Shown: positions 7,173 through 16,134, numbered from the stretch's first letter. The stretch is 51,459 nt of DNA from Labrenzia sp. DG1229 (GCF_000521215.1 NZ_KI928921.1:387838-439296); one strand, 5' to 3'. Notes: generated by a model from the sequence alone, not told the origin. Numbers and translations are program-made.

Positions 7173-8768
7173 GTGAAGCGTGATTTTCAGGCACCGGGCC
7201 GGTCTCCGGTCTTTGCGCGCAATGCAGCAGCTGCTACGTCCCATCCCCTTGCGACCAGCGCGGCGCTTGAGATTTTGCACGATGGTGGCAATGCGGTCGA
7301 CGCCGCAATTGCGGCGGTCGCGGTCCAATGTGTCGTCGAACCGCACATGACCGGCATCGGTGGTGATTGTTTTGCAATCGTGACGGAATCCGACGGGCGA
7401 CTGACCGGATTCAACGGTTCGGGCGCTGCGCCGAAAGCCGCGGGTCCGGATCGGCTTGCGGCGCTTGGAGTAACGGAAATAACGGATACGTCACCACATT
7501 CCGTTACCGTGCCTGGCGCCGTCCGTGCATGGGAGACCTTGCTGAAGGCCCATGGAACACGCTCGTTCAAGGAGCTCTTCAAGCGGGCCATTGAATACGC
7601 ACGGGAGGGGTTTCCGGTTGCCCCCCGTGTTGCCTGGGACTGGGCGGGAGATGTTGAAAAGCTGCGCTCAGACGAAATTTCCGCTGCACGTTATCTGATC
7701 AGGGGCGAAGCTCCCGCGGCCGGTACAATCCTGAAGTATCCACATCTGGGTGAAACGCTGGACAAGATTTCAGAAGGCGGTGCAGATGCCTTCTATTCCG
7801 GTGCAGTAGCGCGGGATATCGTTTCTGCTGTTCAGGCTCGCGGCGGCCTGCTTACCGAAGACGATCTTGCCGCCTGCCATACCACGGCGGTGTCGCCGGT
7901 CATGCGCGATTACAGGGGCCACACGGTCGCCGAGTTGCCACCGAACGGCCAGGGTGTCATCGCATTGGTCATGCTTGGCATCCTGGAAAAATTTGACCTG
8001 GAAAATCTTGACCCGCTTGGCCCGGAACGCTTCCATCTGGAGATGGAGGCGGCCCGGATCGCTTACGCGGTGCGAGAAAAATTCGTCACGGATCCAGGTC
8101 ATATGGACGTGTGTCACACACGGCTGACCGGGTCGGACTATATTGATCAACTATCCGCGCAGGTTTCCATTGATGCCCGCATGACGTCCGTTCCCGAGGC
8201 CGCATTGAGCCCGCAGACCGACACGGTCTATCTCACCGTGGTCGACAAGGATGGCCTTTCCGTATCGCTTATCAATTCGCTGTTCAGCGATTTCGGATGC
8301 GGTATCGTCGCGCCTGAAAGCGGCGTTCTGCTTCATTGCCGCGGCAAATCCTTCAAGGCGGCGCCGGGACATGCCAATTCCATCGACGGCGGAAAGCGTC
8401 CGCTGCACACGATCATACCGGCCATGGTGCTCAAGGATGGATCGCCGTGGCTGTCATTCGGGGTCATGGGAGGTCAATACCAGGCAGCCGGTCACGCGCA
8501 CCTGCTGACCAACATCATCGACTACGGCATGGACGTTCAGGCGGCAATTGATTTCCCGCGCATGTTCTTCGACATGGCGAACCATGATCTTCAGGCGGAA
8601 AGACTGATCCCACCGTCGACGATCGACGGCCTGAAAGCGCTCGGGCATACCGTCGTTCCCTCGAACGACCCTATCGGAGGCAGCCAGGCAATCATGATCG
8701 ATCGTGCCCGTGGCCTCCTCACCGCCGGGTCTGATCCGCGCAAGGACGGGCATGCGGGCGGGTACTGA
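7173..8768 (+). CDS. Gamma-glutamyltransferase family protein
   Basis: The 531-residue protein belongs to the N-terminal nucleophile gamma-glutamyltransferase family, which hydrolyses or transfers gamma-glutamyl groups, for example from glutathione. The self-cleavage and catalytic threonine is T351 in the TDTVYLTVVDKDG segment, and the substrate-binding glycine motif FGVMGGQYQ lies near the C-terminus. The GTG at 7173 is chosen because a strong GGGAGGA site lies six bases upstream; ATG codons at 7104 and 7143 lack such a site. No signal peptide is visible, which is unusual for periplasmic GGT but common for the cytoplasmic or acylase-like branch (YwrD-type). A cephalosporin-acylase-like or amide hydrolase role is therefore possible. 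Downstream lies a multicopper oxidase gene about 100 bases away. Confidence 0.92.
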   Translation: MKRDFQAPGRSPVFARNAAAATSHPLATSAALEILHDGGNAVDAAIAAVAVQCVVEPHMTGIGGDCFAIVTESDGRLTGFNGSGAAPKAAGPDRLAALGVTEITDTSPHSVTVPGAVRAWETLLKAHGTRSFKELFKRAIEYAREGFPVAPRVAWDWAGDVEKLRSDEISAARYLIRGEAPAAGTILKYPHLGETLDKISEGGADAFYSGAVARDIVSAVQARGGLLTEDDLAACHTTAVSPVMRDYRGHTVAELPPNGQGVIALVMLGILEKFDLENLDPLGPERFHLEMEAARIAYAVREKFVTDPGHMDVCHTRLTGSDYIDQLSAQVSIDARMTSVPEAALSPQTDTVYLTVVDKDGLSVSLINSLFSDFGCGIVAPESGVLLHCRGKSFKAAPGHANSIDGGKRPLHTIIPAMVLKDGSPWLSFGVMGGQYQAAGHAHLLTNIIDYGMDVQAAIDFPRMFFDMANHDLQAERLIPPSTIDGLKALGHTVVPSNDPIGGSQAIMIDRARGLLTAGSDPRKDGHAGGY

Positions 8769-8866
8769 TTGACGGCCATAGCCCTGCGACATAAACAACC
8801 TTGTGTATTGCAAGCACCTGGTGTTCTGTTGCCGCCGGACGCGCCCGAATTTCATGAGGAACGAAA

Positions 8867-10252
8867 ATGCCCGGTCTATCGCGGCGGGAAGTCCTGTTTG
8901 GCACCGCGGGAGTAATGTCAGCATTTGCCGCCGGAGGTTTTGCGGCAAGTCAGGCACAGGCTTCCGACCATGCACTGACAATGTCACATCTCGATCATGG
9001 CATTGTGCCAGGCACCCTGACAAAAGACATGATGAGCTTTTCACCGGACGGTCCTCCGCCGGTGCTCCGGTTCAAGCAGGGTGAAAGAACATCCATCGGC
9101 GTGACCAACCATCTGGACGAAGCATCCGTCGTCCATTGGCACGGTCTCAGGATCGCCAATGCCATGGATGGCGTTCCCTATCTCACACAATATCCGATCG
9201 AAGCTGGTCAGTCGTTCCGCTACGAATTCACGCCGCCCGATGCGGGGACATTCTGGTATCACCCTCACTGCAACACGCTGGAACAGATGGCGCGGGGCAT
9301 GACGGGGGTGATGATCGTCGAAGAGGCGGAAGACCCGGGCTTCGATCACGACCTGCCACTCAACATTCGTGATTTCAGGCTTGGTGGTGACGGCCAGTTC
9401 ATCACTTTGTTCAAGGCACGCAACGCCGCCAGGGGCGGCACACTTGGAACGGTTTCAACCGTCAACTGGCACGTGGACCCGGTCTTTGAACTTCAGGCGG
9501 GAAGTCTGGTACGGCTTCGTCTTGCCGTGACCGATGTGACCAGGGTCGGTGCCTATGAAATTGCCGGTGCGGATGCCCGGGTCATCGCCATTGATTCAAA
9601 TCCGTTGCCAATGCCGTTGCCGGCCAGGGACGTTGTCCTGTCACCGGGTCAGCGGGCGGATATCGCACTGCGTGTTCCGGATCGCGAGGAAGACGACGTC
9701 AGTCTCATTTTGAAAAAGAAATTCGACCAGAAGGTTCTGGCCCGGTTCGCCCCGCGTGGTCCCAGCGCCAGGCGGGATCTCGGCGAATTGAAATCCCTGG
9801 CTCATAACCCTGTCCCGAAAGCGGACCTTTCGAATGCGGAAGTCATGGAATTCGTCTTTGGCTGGTCGCCCGAGGGCGATGCGCCTCAAGTAAGCATCTG
9901 CGGGACACTCGGTTATACATTCTGGTCGATCAACCGGACAGCGTGGCCCGGAGACGTACCCGGGCCTCTCGAGCCCCTCGCGCGGCTCAAGCTCGGAAAA
10001 TCCTATGTCTTGAGACTGCGGAACGAATCGCCGAATGATCACCCGATCCATCTTCACGGCGTTTCATTCCAGTTGCTCAGCTCAAATAAACGCAAACTGC
10101 CGCCGCTGGTGACCGACACGGCATTGCTCTTGTCGGAAGAAACAATGGATGTGGCTCTTGTGGCGGACAACCCCGGGGACTGGGCATTTCATTGCCATGT
10201 GATCGAGCACCAGAAAACCGGCCTGGCCGGTTTCCTGAGGATCGATGACTGA
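8867..10252 (+). CDS. Tat-exported multicopper oxidase
   Basis: This 461-residue oxidase carries an N-terminal twin-arginine signal (SRREVLFGTAG then a hydrophobic Ala-rich stretch), so it is exported folded to the periplasm. All four copper-ligand motifs are visible: HWHG near residues 89-92, WYHPHC near 130-135, HPIHLHG near 391-397, and HCHVIEHQKTGL near 441-452. The axial position of the type-1 copper is leucine instead of the methionine found in CueO. A methionine-rich insert typical of CueO is not seen. It may oxidise metals or phenolic compounds; the substrate is not predictable. The frame starts at the ATG at 8867, preceded by GAGGAACGAAA. It is followed by an oppositely oriented small gene only seven bases away. 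Confidence 0.93.
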   Translation: MPGLSRREVLFGTAGVMSAFAAGGFAASQAQASDHALTMSHLDHGIVPGTLTKDMMSFSPDGPPPVLRFKQGERTSIGVTNHLDEASVVHWHGLRIANAMDGVPYLTQYPIEAGQSFRYEFTPPDAGTFWYHPHCNTLEQMARGMTGVMIVEEAEDPGFDHDLPLNIRDFRLGGDGQFITLFKARNAARGGTLGTVSTVNWHVDPVFELQAGSLVRLRLAVTDVTRVGAYEIAGADARVIAIDSNPLPMPLPARDVVLSPGQRADIALRVPDREEDDVSLILKKKFDQKVLARFAPRGPSARRDLGELKSLAHNPVPKADLSNAEVMEFVFGWSPEGDAPQVSICGTLGYTFWSINRTAWPGDVPGPLEPLARLKLGKSYVLRLRNESPNDHPIHLHGVSFQLLSSNKRKLPPLVTDTALLLSEETMDVALVADNPGDWAFHCHVIEHQKTGLAGFLRIDD

Positions 10253-10259
10253 TTGTCTG

Positions 10260-10580
10260 TCATGCTGACAATGACAGGGTGTAGCTCCGTTCGTCGTCTT
10301 CGTGAGCTGTTGCCGGCACGTATTGCTCCATGTGGAGATGACGTTCCAGCTGTGTTTCCGGGTATTCTTCGCCACTGACCAGCAGCTGGGTCGCATATTC
10401 TGCGTGCGTCCCGTGATAGGCGTCACGAAGGGCCGCAGAGGCGACATGTGCCGGGGTCATCGTCATGTCGGCGAACGAGCGTGTGGCTTGGGTATTCTTG
10501 TCTGTCTCGGTTGCCGGGATTTCCAGCGGCTTCTGCCGGATGCGCAAGGCATGAACGGCAGGTACGGGTGTCACTTGCAT
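10260..10580 (-). CDS. Hypothetical protein (106 aa)
   Basis: An open frame of 106 residues with ATG at 10580 and GGAG eight bases upstream. The product is hydrophilic, rich in Thr, Ala, His and Glu, without a signal peptide or membrane segment. A core AHVASAALRDAYHGTHAEYATQLL looks helical. I do not recognise the family. It converges tail to tail with the multicopper oxidase gene, seven bases apart. Coding status is moderately supported by the start signals and length. Confidence 0.55.
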   Translation of the reverse strand: MQVTPVPAVHALRIRQKPLEIPATETDKNTQATRSFADMTMTPAHVASAALRDAYHGTHAEYATQLLVSGEEYPETQLERHLHMEQYVPATAHEDDERSYTLSLSA

Positions 10581-10729
10581 CTCGGTACTCCGTGGTGGGC
10601 CAGTCCGTGGCCAGTCTTGTCGGAGGTCCGGTGTTTTCCGGATCTCGGTTAGATATAGGTACTCTTGCGCCGAAAAACTGTGGCAGGCGTCACATTCGGT
10701 GCGGGTTCACGAGAGTGTGCGACGGCGTG

Positions 10730-10757
10730 AAAAAAAGCCCGGAGCATTGCTCCGGGC
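10730..10757 (-). terminator. Rho-independent terminator
   Basis: GCCCGGAGC (10737-10745) and GCTCCGGGC (10749-10757) form a 9-bp stem with a 3-base loop. On the minus strand it is followed by seven Ts (10730-10736). It lies about 50 bases past the stop of the hypothetical gene ending at 10810. Confidence 0.92.
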
Positions 10758-10809
10758 CAGGAATTCCAGTGGTACATCTGGAAAAAGGTGAAACTCTGAA
10801 GAGTGTGGC

Positions 10810-11211
10810 CTAGCGGTCCGTCTTGATCAGGTGTCCGGCAGAGCGCTTTCTCGGCAGCGAAGCAGTTGCGCGGTAGGCATCCGAACAGATTTCAGGAACG
10901 GTTTTTCGCCGGCCGCGGATCTGCAGATCAACGTCGCTTGTCGCAATCAGATGGGCGAGAAACACTGAATTGGGATGATAGTGCGTGAACAGAGTTTCCT
11001 GCTCTCGCTCGAATGTCTGTTCCGAAGGCGGTGGCAACTGGACAGCAAGGTCCGCCTGGCGCTCTGAACGCGCATCTCCCGAAGATGGACGCCTGTGCCT
11101 CACAATGGCACGGCCTGTTGCACTTACCGGGTTGACCCGCACGTCTTTACGCCTCGTTGTTTCAGAATGGCACGCCAAGTGCCGTCTTGCCTGAAACGTC
11201 GCAATCACCAT
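10810..11211 (-). CDS. Conserved small alphaproteobacterial hypothetical protein
   Basis: The frame from ATG 11211 encodes 133 residues. The C-terminal half, THYHPNSVFLAHLIATSDVDLQ then IRGRRKTVPEICSDAYRAT, resembles a common short alphaproteobacterial protein of unknown function with a pattern of YxPxxxFLAxLIA, then RxRRxxP and AY. The N-terminal third is basic and not conserved in that way. A GTG at codon 24 with a GAGG upstream gives an alternative start (MRVNPVSATGRAIV) and may be the real one. A strong terminator follows the gene and a dyad symmetry lies just upstream. No function can be assigned. Confidence 0.7.
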   Translation of the reverse strand: MVIATFQARRHLACHSETTRRKDVRVNPVSATGRAIVRHRRPSSGDARSERQADLAVQLPPPSEQTFEREQETLFTHYHPNSVFLAHLIATSDVDLQIRGRRKTVPEICSDAYRATASLPRKRSAGHLIKTDR

Positions 11212-11227
11212 GCCAATATAGGAAGGC

Positions 11228-11278
11228 GTTAACTATTTGTCCGCAGAAACCGGACAAAACAGGGTCACAAAAGTTAAC
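11228..11278. promoter_or_regulatory. Dyad flanked by GTTAAC, upstream of hypothetical gene
   Basis: TTTGTCCG (11236-11243) and CGGACAAA (11251-11258) form a perfect 8-bp inverted repeat with a 7-base spacer. It is bracketed by two GTTAAC hexamers (11228-11233 and 11273-11278). It sits 25-47 bases before the ATG at 11211, a good position for an operator. The binding protein is unknown. Confidence 0.45.
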
Positions 11279-11528
11279 GGATTGGTGTGGAAACACACTG
11301 ATTGCCGTGATCAACGGGAACAACCGTCGTCACTTTCCGGAGGCTATTGAGAGGTTTGTTCCCTGATGAAGCCGGGGGGTTGGAGCCCCAAAAGCCGGTC
11401 GACGCCGGATTTCCCATCTTGCCCCTGAACGCATTCACGCGACGCAAAAATCGGGTGCCCGGGCGGAGATGGCGGCCGGTGACAGGCACCAGCAGCGCAT
11501 GCGTGTTGACGTTCAATCAAATGGACGT
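11279..11528. other. Intergenic region downstream of AGCS gene
   Basis: This stretch lies between the dyad and the AGCS stop codon. A short GGGG/CCCC hairpin occurs near 11374-11391, but no convincing terminator with a U tract was found and no open frame looks coding. Confidence 0.4.
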
Positions 11529-12965
11529 TCAATCCGCATCCGGATCTTTCCCGGTCCAGGCCGTCCGGTCGATATCCAGATCGGCGAACTTGTCCGGATC
11601 GAGAATCGGACGCGCGACACCGGCGCCGACCTGCTCCTTGAAGTCGTCGAGAATTCTCTTGGCGGTCGGGAACAGCATCATGAGGGCCAACAGGTTGACG
11701 ACAGCCAGAATTCCCATCAGCGGATCGGAGAAGAAGAAGACTGCAGTCGCACCCGGCGCCGTTGCGCCGAGAAAGACCACGCCCATGACCAGAACCCGCA
11801 AAACCTGAATCGCCGCGGTGTTTCCCGTCATTGATGTCAGCGCATTCTCGCCGAGATAATAGTTGTAGATGATCGAACTGAACGCGAACAGCAGGATTGC
11901 CAGCGTCAGGAAGTAGCTCGTCCAGCCACCAAGATGGGACACCAGCGATTGCTGCGTCAGGACAATACCGTCAACGCCCTCGTCGCCGGGCGTGTAAACG
12001 TCTCCCAGAAGGATGATCAAGGCGGTGCAGGTGCAGATGATGATCGTATCGATGAATACGGAGAAGGATTGCGTGATCCCCTGACTGATGGGATGGCGTA
12101 CGTCTGCGGTTGCGGCCACGTTTGGTGCCGACCCGAGTCCGGCCTCATTGGAGAACAGGCCGCGACGCAGACCTTGCGCAAGCGCGGCGCCCATGCCGCC
12201 ACCGACTGCTTCTTCAAGGCCGAAGGCATTGGCAACGATCGTGTAGATCGCGCCGGGTACTTCCGTGATGTTCAAGAGGATGACAAGCAGTGCCATTGCG
12301 ATGTAGCCAACGGCCATGATCGGCACAATGACATCGGCCACTTTTGCGATGCGGTGAATGCCGCCGAAGACGATCAGTCCCGTGACAGCTGTCAGGCCGA
12401 TCCCGGTCCAGAGGCGCCCGATGCCGAGGCTTTCTTCAGCCGCACCGGCGACCGTGTTGCCCTGGAAGGCGTTGAAGCCGAATGCAAAGGATGCAATCAG
12501 GCAGACCGCATAGAGAACTGCAAGCCAGCGATAATCCTTGCCCAGCCCGTGGATGATGGAGCGGGCCGGCCCGCCGCGATAGGTGCCGTCGCCCTCCGAG
12601 CGTTTGTAAAGCTGGGCGAGCGAACATTCGATCAGGCTGGTGCACATGCCAACGAGTGCGACCGCCCACATCCAGAAGACAGCGCCCGGCCCGCCGAGCG
12701 TGATGGCAACGGCAACACCGGCGATATTGCCGCCGCCGACCCGTCCGCCGACGGAAAGCAGCAGCGCTTCACGAGCTGAAATCGCGTTCGGGTCACCAGT
12801 CTGGTTCTTGGAGGAAAGGACGCGAAACATGCGTGTGAAGAACCGGAACTGAACAAAACCGGTCACGACCGTGAAGAAAACACCAATAATGACCAGGAAC
12901 GGAATCAGCGCCCATCCCCAGGTCAGGTCCTCAATCAAACCGAAAAATGATTGAATGAACTCCAT
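11529..12965 (-). CDS. Alanine/glycine:cation symporter (AGCS family)
   Basis: A 478-residue inner-membrane amino-acid carrier that moves alanine, glycine or related amino acids with sodium. The family signature is clear: VGGRVGGGNIAGVAVAITLG, then GGPGAVFWMWAVALVGM, and GLFSNEAGLGSAPNVAATAD in the middle, with about ten to eleven hydrophobic segments. The true start is ATG 12965 (MEFIQSFFGLIEDLTWGW), nine codons into the longer frame, preceded by GGAGGGG. Nothing nearby fixes the substrate. The 369-base leader upstream contains several stem-loops and could carry regulation. Confidence 0.95.
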   Translation of the reverse strand: MEFIQSFFGLIEDLTWGWALIPFLVIIGVFFTVVTGFVQFRFFTRMFRVLSSKNQTGDPNAISAREALLLSVGGRVGGGNIAGVAVAITLGGPGAVFWMWAVALVGMCTSLIECSLAQLYKRSEGDGTYRGGPARSIIHGLGKDYRWLAVLYAVCLIASFAFGFNAFQGNTVAGAAEESLGIGRLWTGIGLTAVTGLIVFGGIHRIAKVADVIVPIMAVGYIAMALLVILLNITEVPGAIYTIVANAFGLEEAVGGGMGAALAQGLRRGLFSNEAGLGSAPNVAATADVRHPISQGITQSFSVFIDTIIICTCTALIILLGDVYTPGDEGVDGIVLTQQSLVSHLGGWTSYFLTLAILLFAFSSIIYNYYLGENALTSMTGNTAAIQVLRVLVMGVVFLGATAPGATAVFFFSDPLMGILAVVNLLALMMLFPTAKRILDDFKEQVGAGVARPILDPDKFADLDIDRTAWTGKDPDAD

Positions 12966-13334
12966 GTCTCTACCCCTCCAAAGTGTCGGCAAGGCACGTT
13001 CCGTCGACGTACCCGAACCAGATGGATCTCAAAGGGTAGGCCCGCATCAGACGGATTTGCAATAAAAAATGGAGTGGACGCGAAAATGCAGCCTAAGGCT
13101 GTTACGGGAGTGAGCCCCCGCTCAGGGGAGACATGTTCCAGCCCGGCTTTTAACAGGCGCATCTTTTGGGAATACCCTCAGAAGAATTGAAAATCGCATT
13201 CTTCCAAGCGTGGATACCGGTGTGCGGGAGAAAGAAGCTACCATCTGCACTGATATCAAGGTTGTCGCCGCAGCCTTGCTGCGCGGCAACTTTTCGTTGC
13301 CTTCGACACATCGGAATCTCTGGAACCAAAATAG
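12966..13334 (-). other. Possibly structured leader/intergenic region upstream of AGCS gene
   Basis: Between the AGCS start and the rplT terminator are 369 bases with several short stems: TGAGC/GCTCA around four Cs (13111-13124) and CAGCC/GGCTG (13089-13101 area), and an A/T run at 13060-13070. AGCS genes in many bacteria are preceded by glycine riboswitches, but I do not see the conserved glycine aptamer core here. Open frames on the plus strand in this interval have no ribosome-binding sites. Confidence 0.35.
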
Positions 13335-13366
13335 CAAAAAGCGCGACCGTCGAGGCCGCGCTTTTC
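13335..13366 (-). terminator. Rho-independent terminator of rpmI-rplT
   Basis: On the minus strand AGCGCGGCC, a 5-base loop and GGTCGCGCT form a 9-bp stem with one G-U pair (13340-13362), followed by TTTTT. It lies 26 bases past the rplT stop. Confidence 0.9.
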
Positions 13367-13391
13367 TAAAAATCTGTCAAGGGGAACGACC

Positions 13392-13751
13392 TCAGGCGGT
13401 CAGAGCCCCCTGTGCCTTTTCGACCAGAACCTTGAAGGCGTCCGGCTGGTTGATGGCGAGGTCCGACAGGACCTTGCGGTCGACTTCAACTCCGGCCTTG
13501 TTCAGGCCGTCGATGAAGCGGCCATAGGTCAAGCCGTGTTCACGGGTCGCAGCGTTGATGCGCTGGATCCAGAGCGAACGGAAAGTGCGCTTCTTGGCCT
13601 TGCGGTCGCGATAGGCGTATTGTCCTGCCTTCTCGACTGCCTGCTTGGCAATGCGAATGGTATTCTTGCGGCGTCCGTAATAACCTTTGGCGGCTTTCAG
13701 AACTTTCTTGTGGCGAGCATGGGCAGTTACGCCCCGTTTGACGCGTGACAT
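13392..13751 (-). CDS. rplT: 50S ribosomal protein L20
   Basis: L20 (119 residues) binds 23S rRNA early in large-subunit assembly. The sequence is canonical: [46 protein letters not shown], then [20 protein letters not shown] and [13 protein letters not shown]. It follows rpmI by 26 bases, on the same strand, and ends at a strong terminator. The pheS-pheT genes that often follow in related genomes are absent; an AGCS transporter comes next. In many bacteria L20 represses its own operon by binding the leader; whether it does so here is not shown. Confidence 0.99.
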   Translation of the reverse strand: MSRVKRGVTAHARHKKVLKAAKGYYGRRKNTIRIAKQAVEKAGQYAYRDRKAKKRTFRSLWIQRINAATREHGLTYGRFIDGLNKAGVEVDRKVLSDLAINQPDAFKVLVEKAQGALTA

Positions 13752-13777
13752 TTAGATGATCTCCTTCGGGGCTGGCG

Positions 13778-13975
13778 TTATGCGTAGGGCAGGAACTGCT
13801 TCACGATCTTTGCATCCTGGTCGCTCAGCGTGGTTGTCCCACGGGCGTTGCGGATGAACTTGTTCGTGCGCTTGATCATGCCATGACGCTTGCCGGCCTG
13901 CGCGGTTTTCACCTTGCCGGTCGCGGTCACCTTAAAGCGCTTTTTGGCGCCGGATTTCGTCTTCAGCTTGGGCAT
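13778..13975 (-). CDS. rpmI: 50S ribosomal protein L35
   Basis: L35 is a 65-residue basic ribosomal protein. [20 protein letters not shown], then [19 protein letters not shown] and [12 protein letters not shown] at the end are diagnostic. The ATG at 13973-13975 gives the normal length; an in-frame upstream extension is rejected. A GGAAAGG ribosome-binding site precedes it. infC, the usual upstream neighbour in many bacteria, is not here. A sigma70-type promoter is visible about 155 bases upstream. Confidence 0.99.
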   Translation of the reverse strand: MPKLKTKSGAKKRFKVTATGKVKTAQAGKRHGMIKRTNKFIRNARGTTTLSDQDAKIVKQFLPYA

Positions 13976-14129
13976 TTTGCATCCTTTCCTTGGTGCATCC
14001 GCCAAAAAGCGGACACTTTCTTGTTGGTGCATTCAGAGCCGACACGGCATGCCCTTGATCTGTCGGGAGGATCTGCACCTGGATGCAGCAATCCAGTCCA
14101 CGACGAGCCGGACGACTCTGGACCGGGCG

Positions 14130-14158
14130 CTTATATGGGAGGTTTCGGCGGATTGCAA
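14130..14158 (-). promoter_or_regulatory. Sigma70-type promoter of rpmI-rplT
   Basis: Read on the minus strand, TTGCAA (14158-14153) and TATAAG (14135-14130) are separated by exactly 17 bases. Transcription would start near 14123, giving a leader of about 148 bases that contains a TCCGC/GCGGA hairpin next to the rpmI ribosome-binding site. Confidence 0.65.
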
Positions 14159-14270
14159 CCGGATTCCGCTCCCAAACAGCAAACTCGATCGCGTTCTATT
14201 CCAGCCCTTGAAAGAAGCAGGTCAATCAGTTTCACTCCACCGCAATTTCGCACGGGATTGCAGCGTCTCT

Positions 14271-15206
14271 TCAGTCTGCAACAATAATCAGGGTGGTCAC
14301 CTCCGGGGCAGACTTGGTTACAACAGTTTGCCGGAAAAGACCTCTTTGTGAACTGGAGTGTGGACCCTTCCCGATGGCGATGGGCCAGAGAACCGGAAAG
14401 GGTGGAAAATAGTCGACGGATGTTTGCTGTATTTTCACGATTGGTAAGGCCGTGGTAAGGTCAAACACGAGAACCCGCTCTGCTGTTATTGCCACTTCGA
14501 ATGGATCGAACGACCAGCTACTGTCTTCTTCGAACTGAAGGACTTTGAAAGGTTCCGTGATCAGAAGTGTTGGTGGTGTATTAACAAGGTCGAGCCTTCC
14601 AATGCACCGACCCTCGAGAGTAGAGTTCTGTTTGGTCGTTGTTGATCGTTCGGCCGAAATTGCTGGAATGCATCCGGTTTGACCGGGTGCTAAGCGCCCA
14701 AAGGTTTGGCCACCTGCACTACCGGCAAGGGCTGCGCCATACGATTGTTCCGACAGTGTGACAGCACCAGCACCGCCTCTTTCTAAAAGCTCCTGACAAA
14801 ACCGGCCACATTTTCCCGGGTGAAAAACATTGGTGACAAGGACGTGCTTTTTGCGAACATCGACAGTTTCAGAGATGTCAGAGGAAATCAGCTTCTGACT
14901 TGCGTTCGCCAGATACATTCTCGCAGCAAACGAAATTCCCGCTGACAGCATCATGGCCAGTGCAATGCTGCCTAAGATGAGCCTCGTTGGCCGAGTCGAC
15001 CAGACAAATGCAAGACCCAGGTAGAACGGCAGCGAAAACACGAGCGTCAGGCCGACCAGAGGAATGATTCCAAGAAGGAACGCAAGAGGAACAGTTATGA
15101 TGCCAATCAGGAATGCAAAGGTCAGGACTGATCCGGGGCCGAGGATCAGAAGACTGAGCAAGCCAATTAAAAGGACAAGCGAAACATAGACAATATGGAC
15201 TATCAT
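14271..15206 (-). CDS. Hypothetical membrane protein (311 aa)
   Basis: The first 100 residues contain four or so hydrophobic segments (for example VYVSLVLLIGLLSLLILG, VLTFAFLIGIITVPLAFLLG, LVFSLPFYLGLAFVW and ILGSIALAMMLSAGISFAA). The rest is a soluble domain with paired cysteines in HPGKCGRFCQELLERGG and single cysteines in GQTGCIPA and LEGRCIGR, suggesting a periplasmic domain with disulfides. I do not recognise the family. The ribosome-binding site before ATG 15206 is weak. The gene stands alone between rpmI and the azoreductase. Its codon use looks less biased than that of its neighbours, which may indicate a lineage-specific gene. Confidence 0.7.
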   Translation of the reverse strand: MIVHIVYVSLVLLIGLLSLLILGPGSVLTFAFLIGIITVPLAFLLGIIPLVGLTLVFSLPFYLGLAFVWSTRPTRLILGSIALAMMLSAGISFAARMYLANASQKLISSDISETVDVRKKHVLVTNVFHPGKCGRFCQELLERGGAGAVTLSEQSYGAALAGSAGGQTFGRLAPGQTGCIPAISAERSTTTKQNSTLEGRCIGRLDLVNTPPTLLITEPFKVLQFEEDSSWSFDPFEVAITAERVLVFDLTTALPIVKIQQTSVDYFPPFPVLWPIAIGKGPHSSSQRGLFRQTVVTKSAPEVTTLIIVAD

Positions 15207-15391
15207 CTTTGCTGATGCATTTTCACCGCGAAAGGGACCGGATCTTGAGAAACTTCAGCCTCAACCTAGTCGCGATCGATCAGGCTTCGCAATCGCCGAT
15301 GGTGTGTGTTCACCTCTTTTTCTCTTGAGTGTCTTGGATTTGTTCCGGTTGGGATAGCAGGCAATAGAAGAAAACAGGCGCGGGTGTTAAG

Positions 15392-16054
15392 TCATACCTG
15401 AGTTTTCTCAGAGGTCTGGACTGTCATGTTTGTTGGCGACCGAACCGCCAGAATGCATTCTTGCTTTGCGGCCTCAATGTGGGCTTGGACGGTTTCGGGG
15501 TCTGCTGTTGTGCCCTGAACCGAAATGAAACGAATGTCTTTGATTCCCAGAAACGACAGCAAGAACCGCAGGTAAGGTTCGAGAAAATTGGCTGCGGCAA
15601 ACGGTTCTTCCGGCAAATAGCCTTCGGCGCCATAGGCACAGACAATCACGGCCCGCCGCGCCTTGACCAGACCTTTGAATCCGGTCTCGTCCATTGAAAA
15701 CGTGTGGCCAATTCGAGAGATCTGATCGATCCAGGCCTTCAGAGCGGCGGGAATGGAGAAATTGTAGATCGGAACTGCCAGTAGCAGCATTTCGGATCCC
15801 TGGATTTCAGCGATCAGTTCATCTGACAAGACCGTCGCCGCTTTGAGATCGTCGGTCAGTGCGTCCTGCGGGGCATAGAAACCCTCGATGGTTTTCTGGG
15901 CGATCAACGGAATGGACCCGTCCGCGACGTTTCTCGTGATGACCCGGCATCCGGGATGTTTCTGCCGGAATTCGGCTTCACAAGCATCGGCAACCGCTGC
16001 CGAATGCGACCCTTCCAGCCGAGAGCTTGAATTGATGCGAAGCAACTGCGTCAT
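15392..16054 (-). CDS. azoR: FMN-dependent NADH-azoreductase
   Basis: A 220-residue flavodoxin-fold oxidoreductase of the AzoR/AcpD family that reduces quinones and azo compounds with NADH. Visible landmarks are the FMN phosphate loop INSSSRLEGSHSA near the N-terminus, the MLLLAVPIYNFSIPAALKAWIDQISR segment, and VIVCAYGAEG. The start at 16054 (MTQLLRINSSSR) has a strong AAGGAGG site; the longer frame reaches into the promoter and is rejected. It is divergent from a LysR regulator, with a dyad between them, so induction by that regulator in response to electrophiles or quinones is likely. Confidence 0.93.
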   Translation of the reverse strand: MTQLLRINSSSRLEGSHSAAVADACEAEFRQKHPGCRVITRNVADGSIPLIAQKTIEGFYAPQDALTDDLKAATVLSDELIAEIQGSEMLLLAVPIYNFSIPAALKAWIDQISRIGHTFSMDETGFKGLVKARRAVIVCAYGAEGYLPEEPFAAANFLEPYLRFLLSFLGIKDIRFISVQGTTADPETVQAHIEAAKQECILAVRSPTNMTVQTSEKTQV

Positions 16055-16134
16055 GAAACTTGCCTCCTTGTTGAATGGCAGGCCGGATCTACTTTCTTGC
16101 GCGATTAATAAAAATAGATCGAAATGCATCAAAC

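Noticed and set aside
12966..13334. Glycine riboswitch upstream of the AGCS gene
   Set aside because: The conserved aptamer core could not be found on the minus strand; only generic stems are visible.
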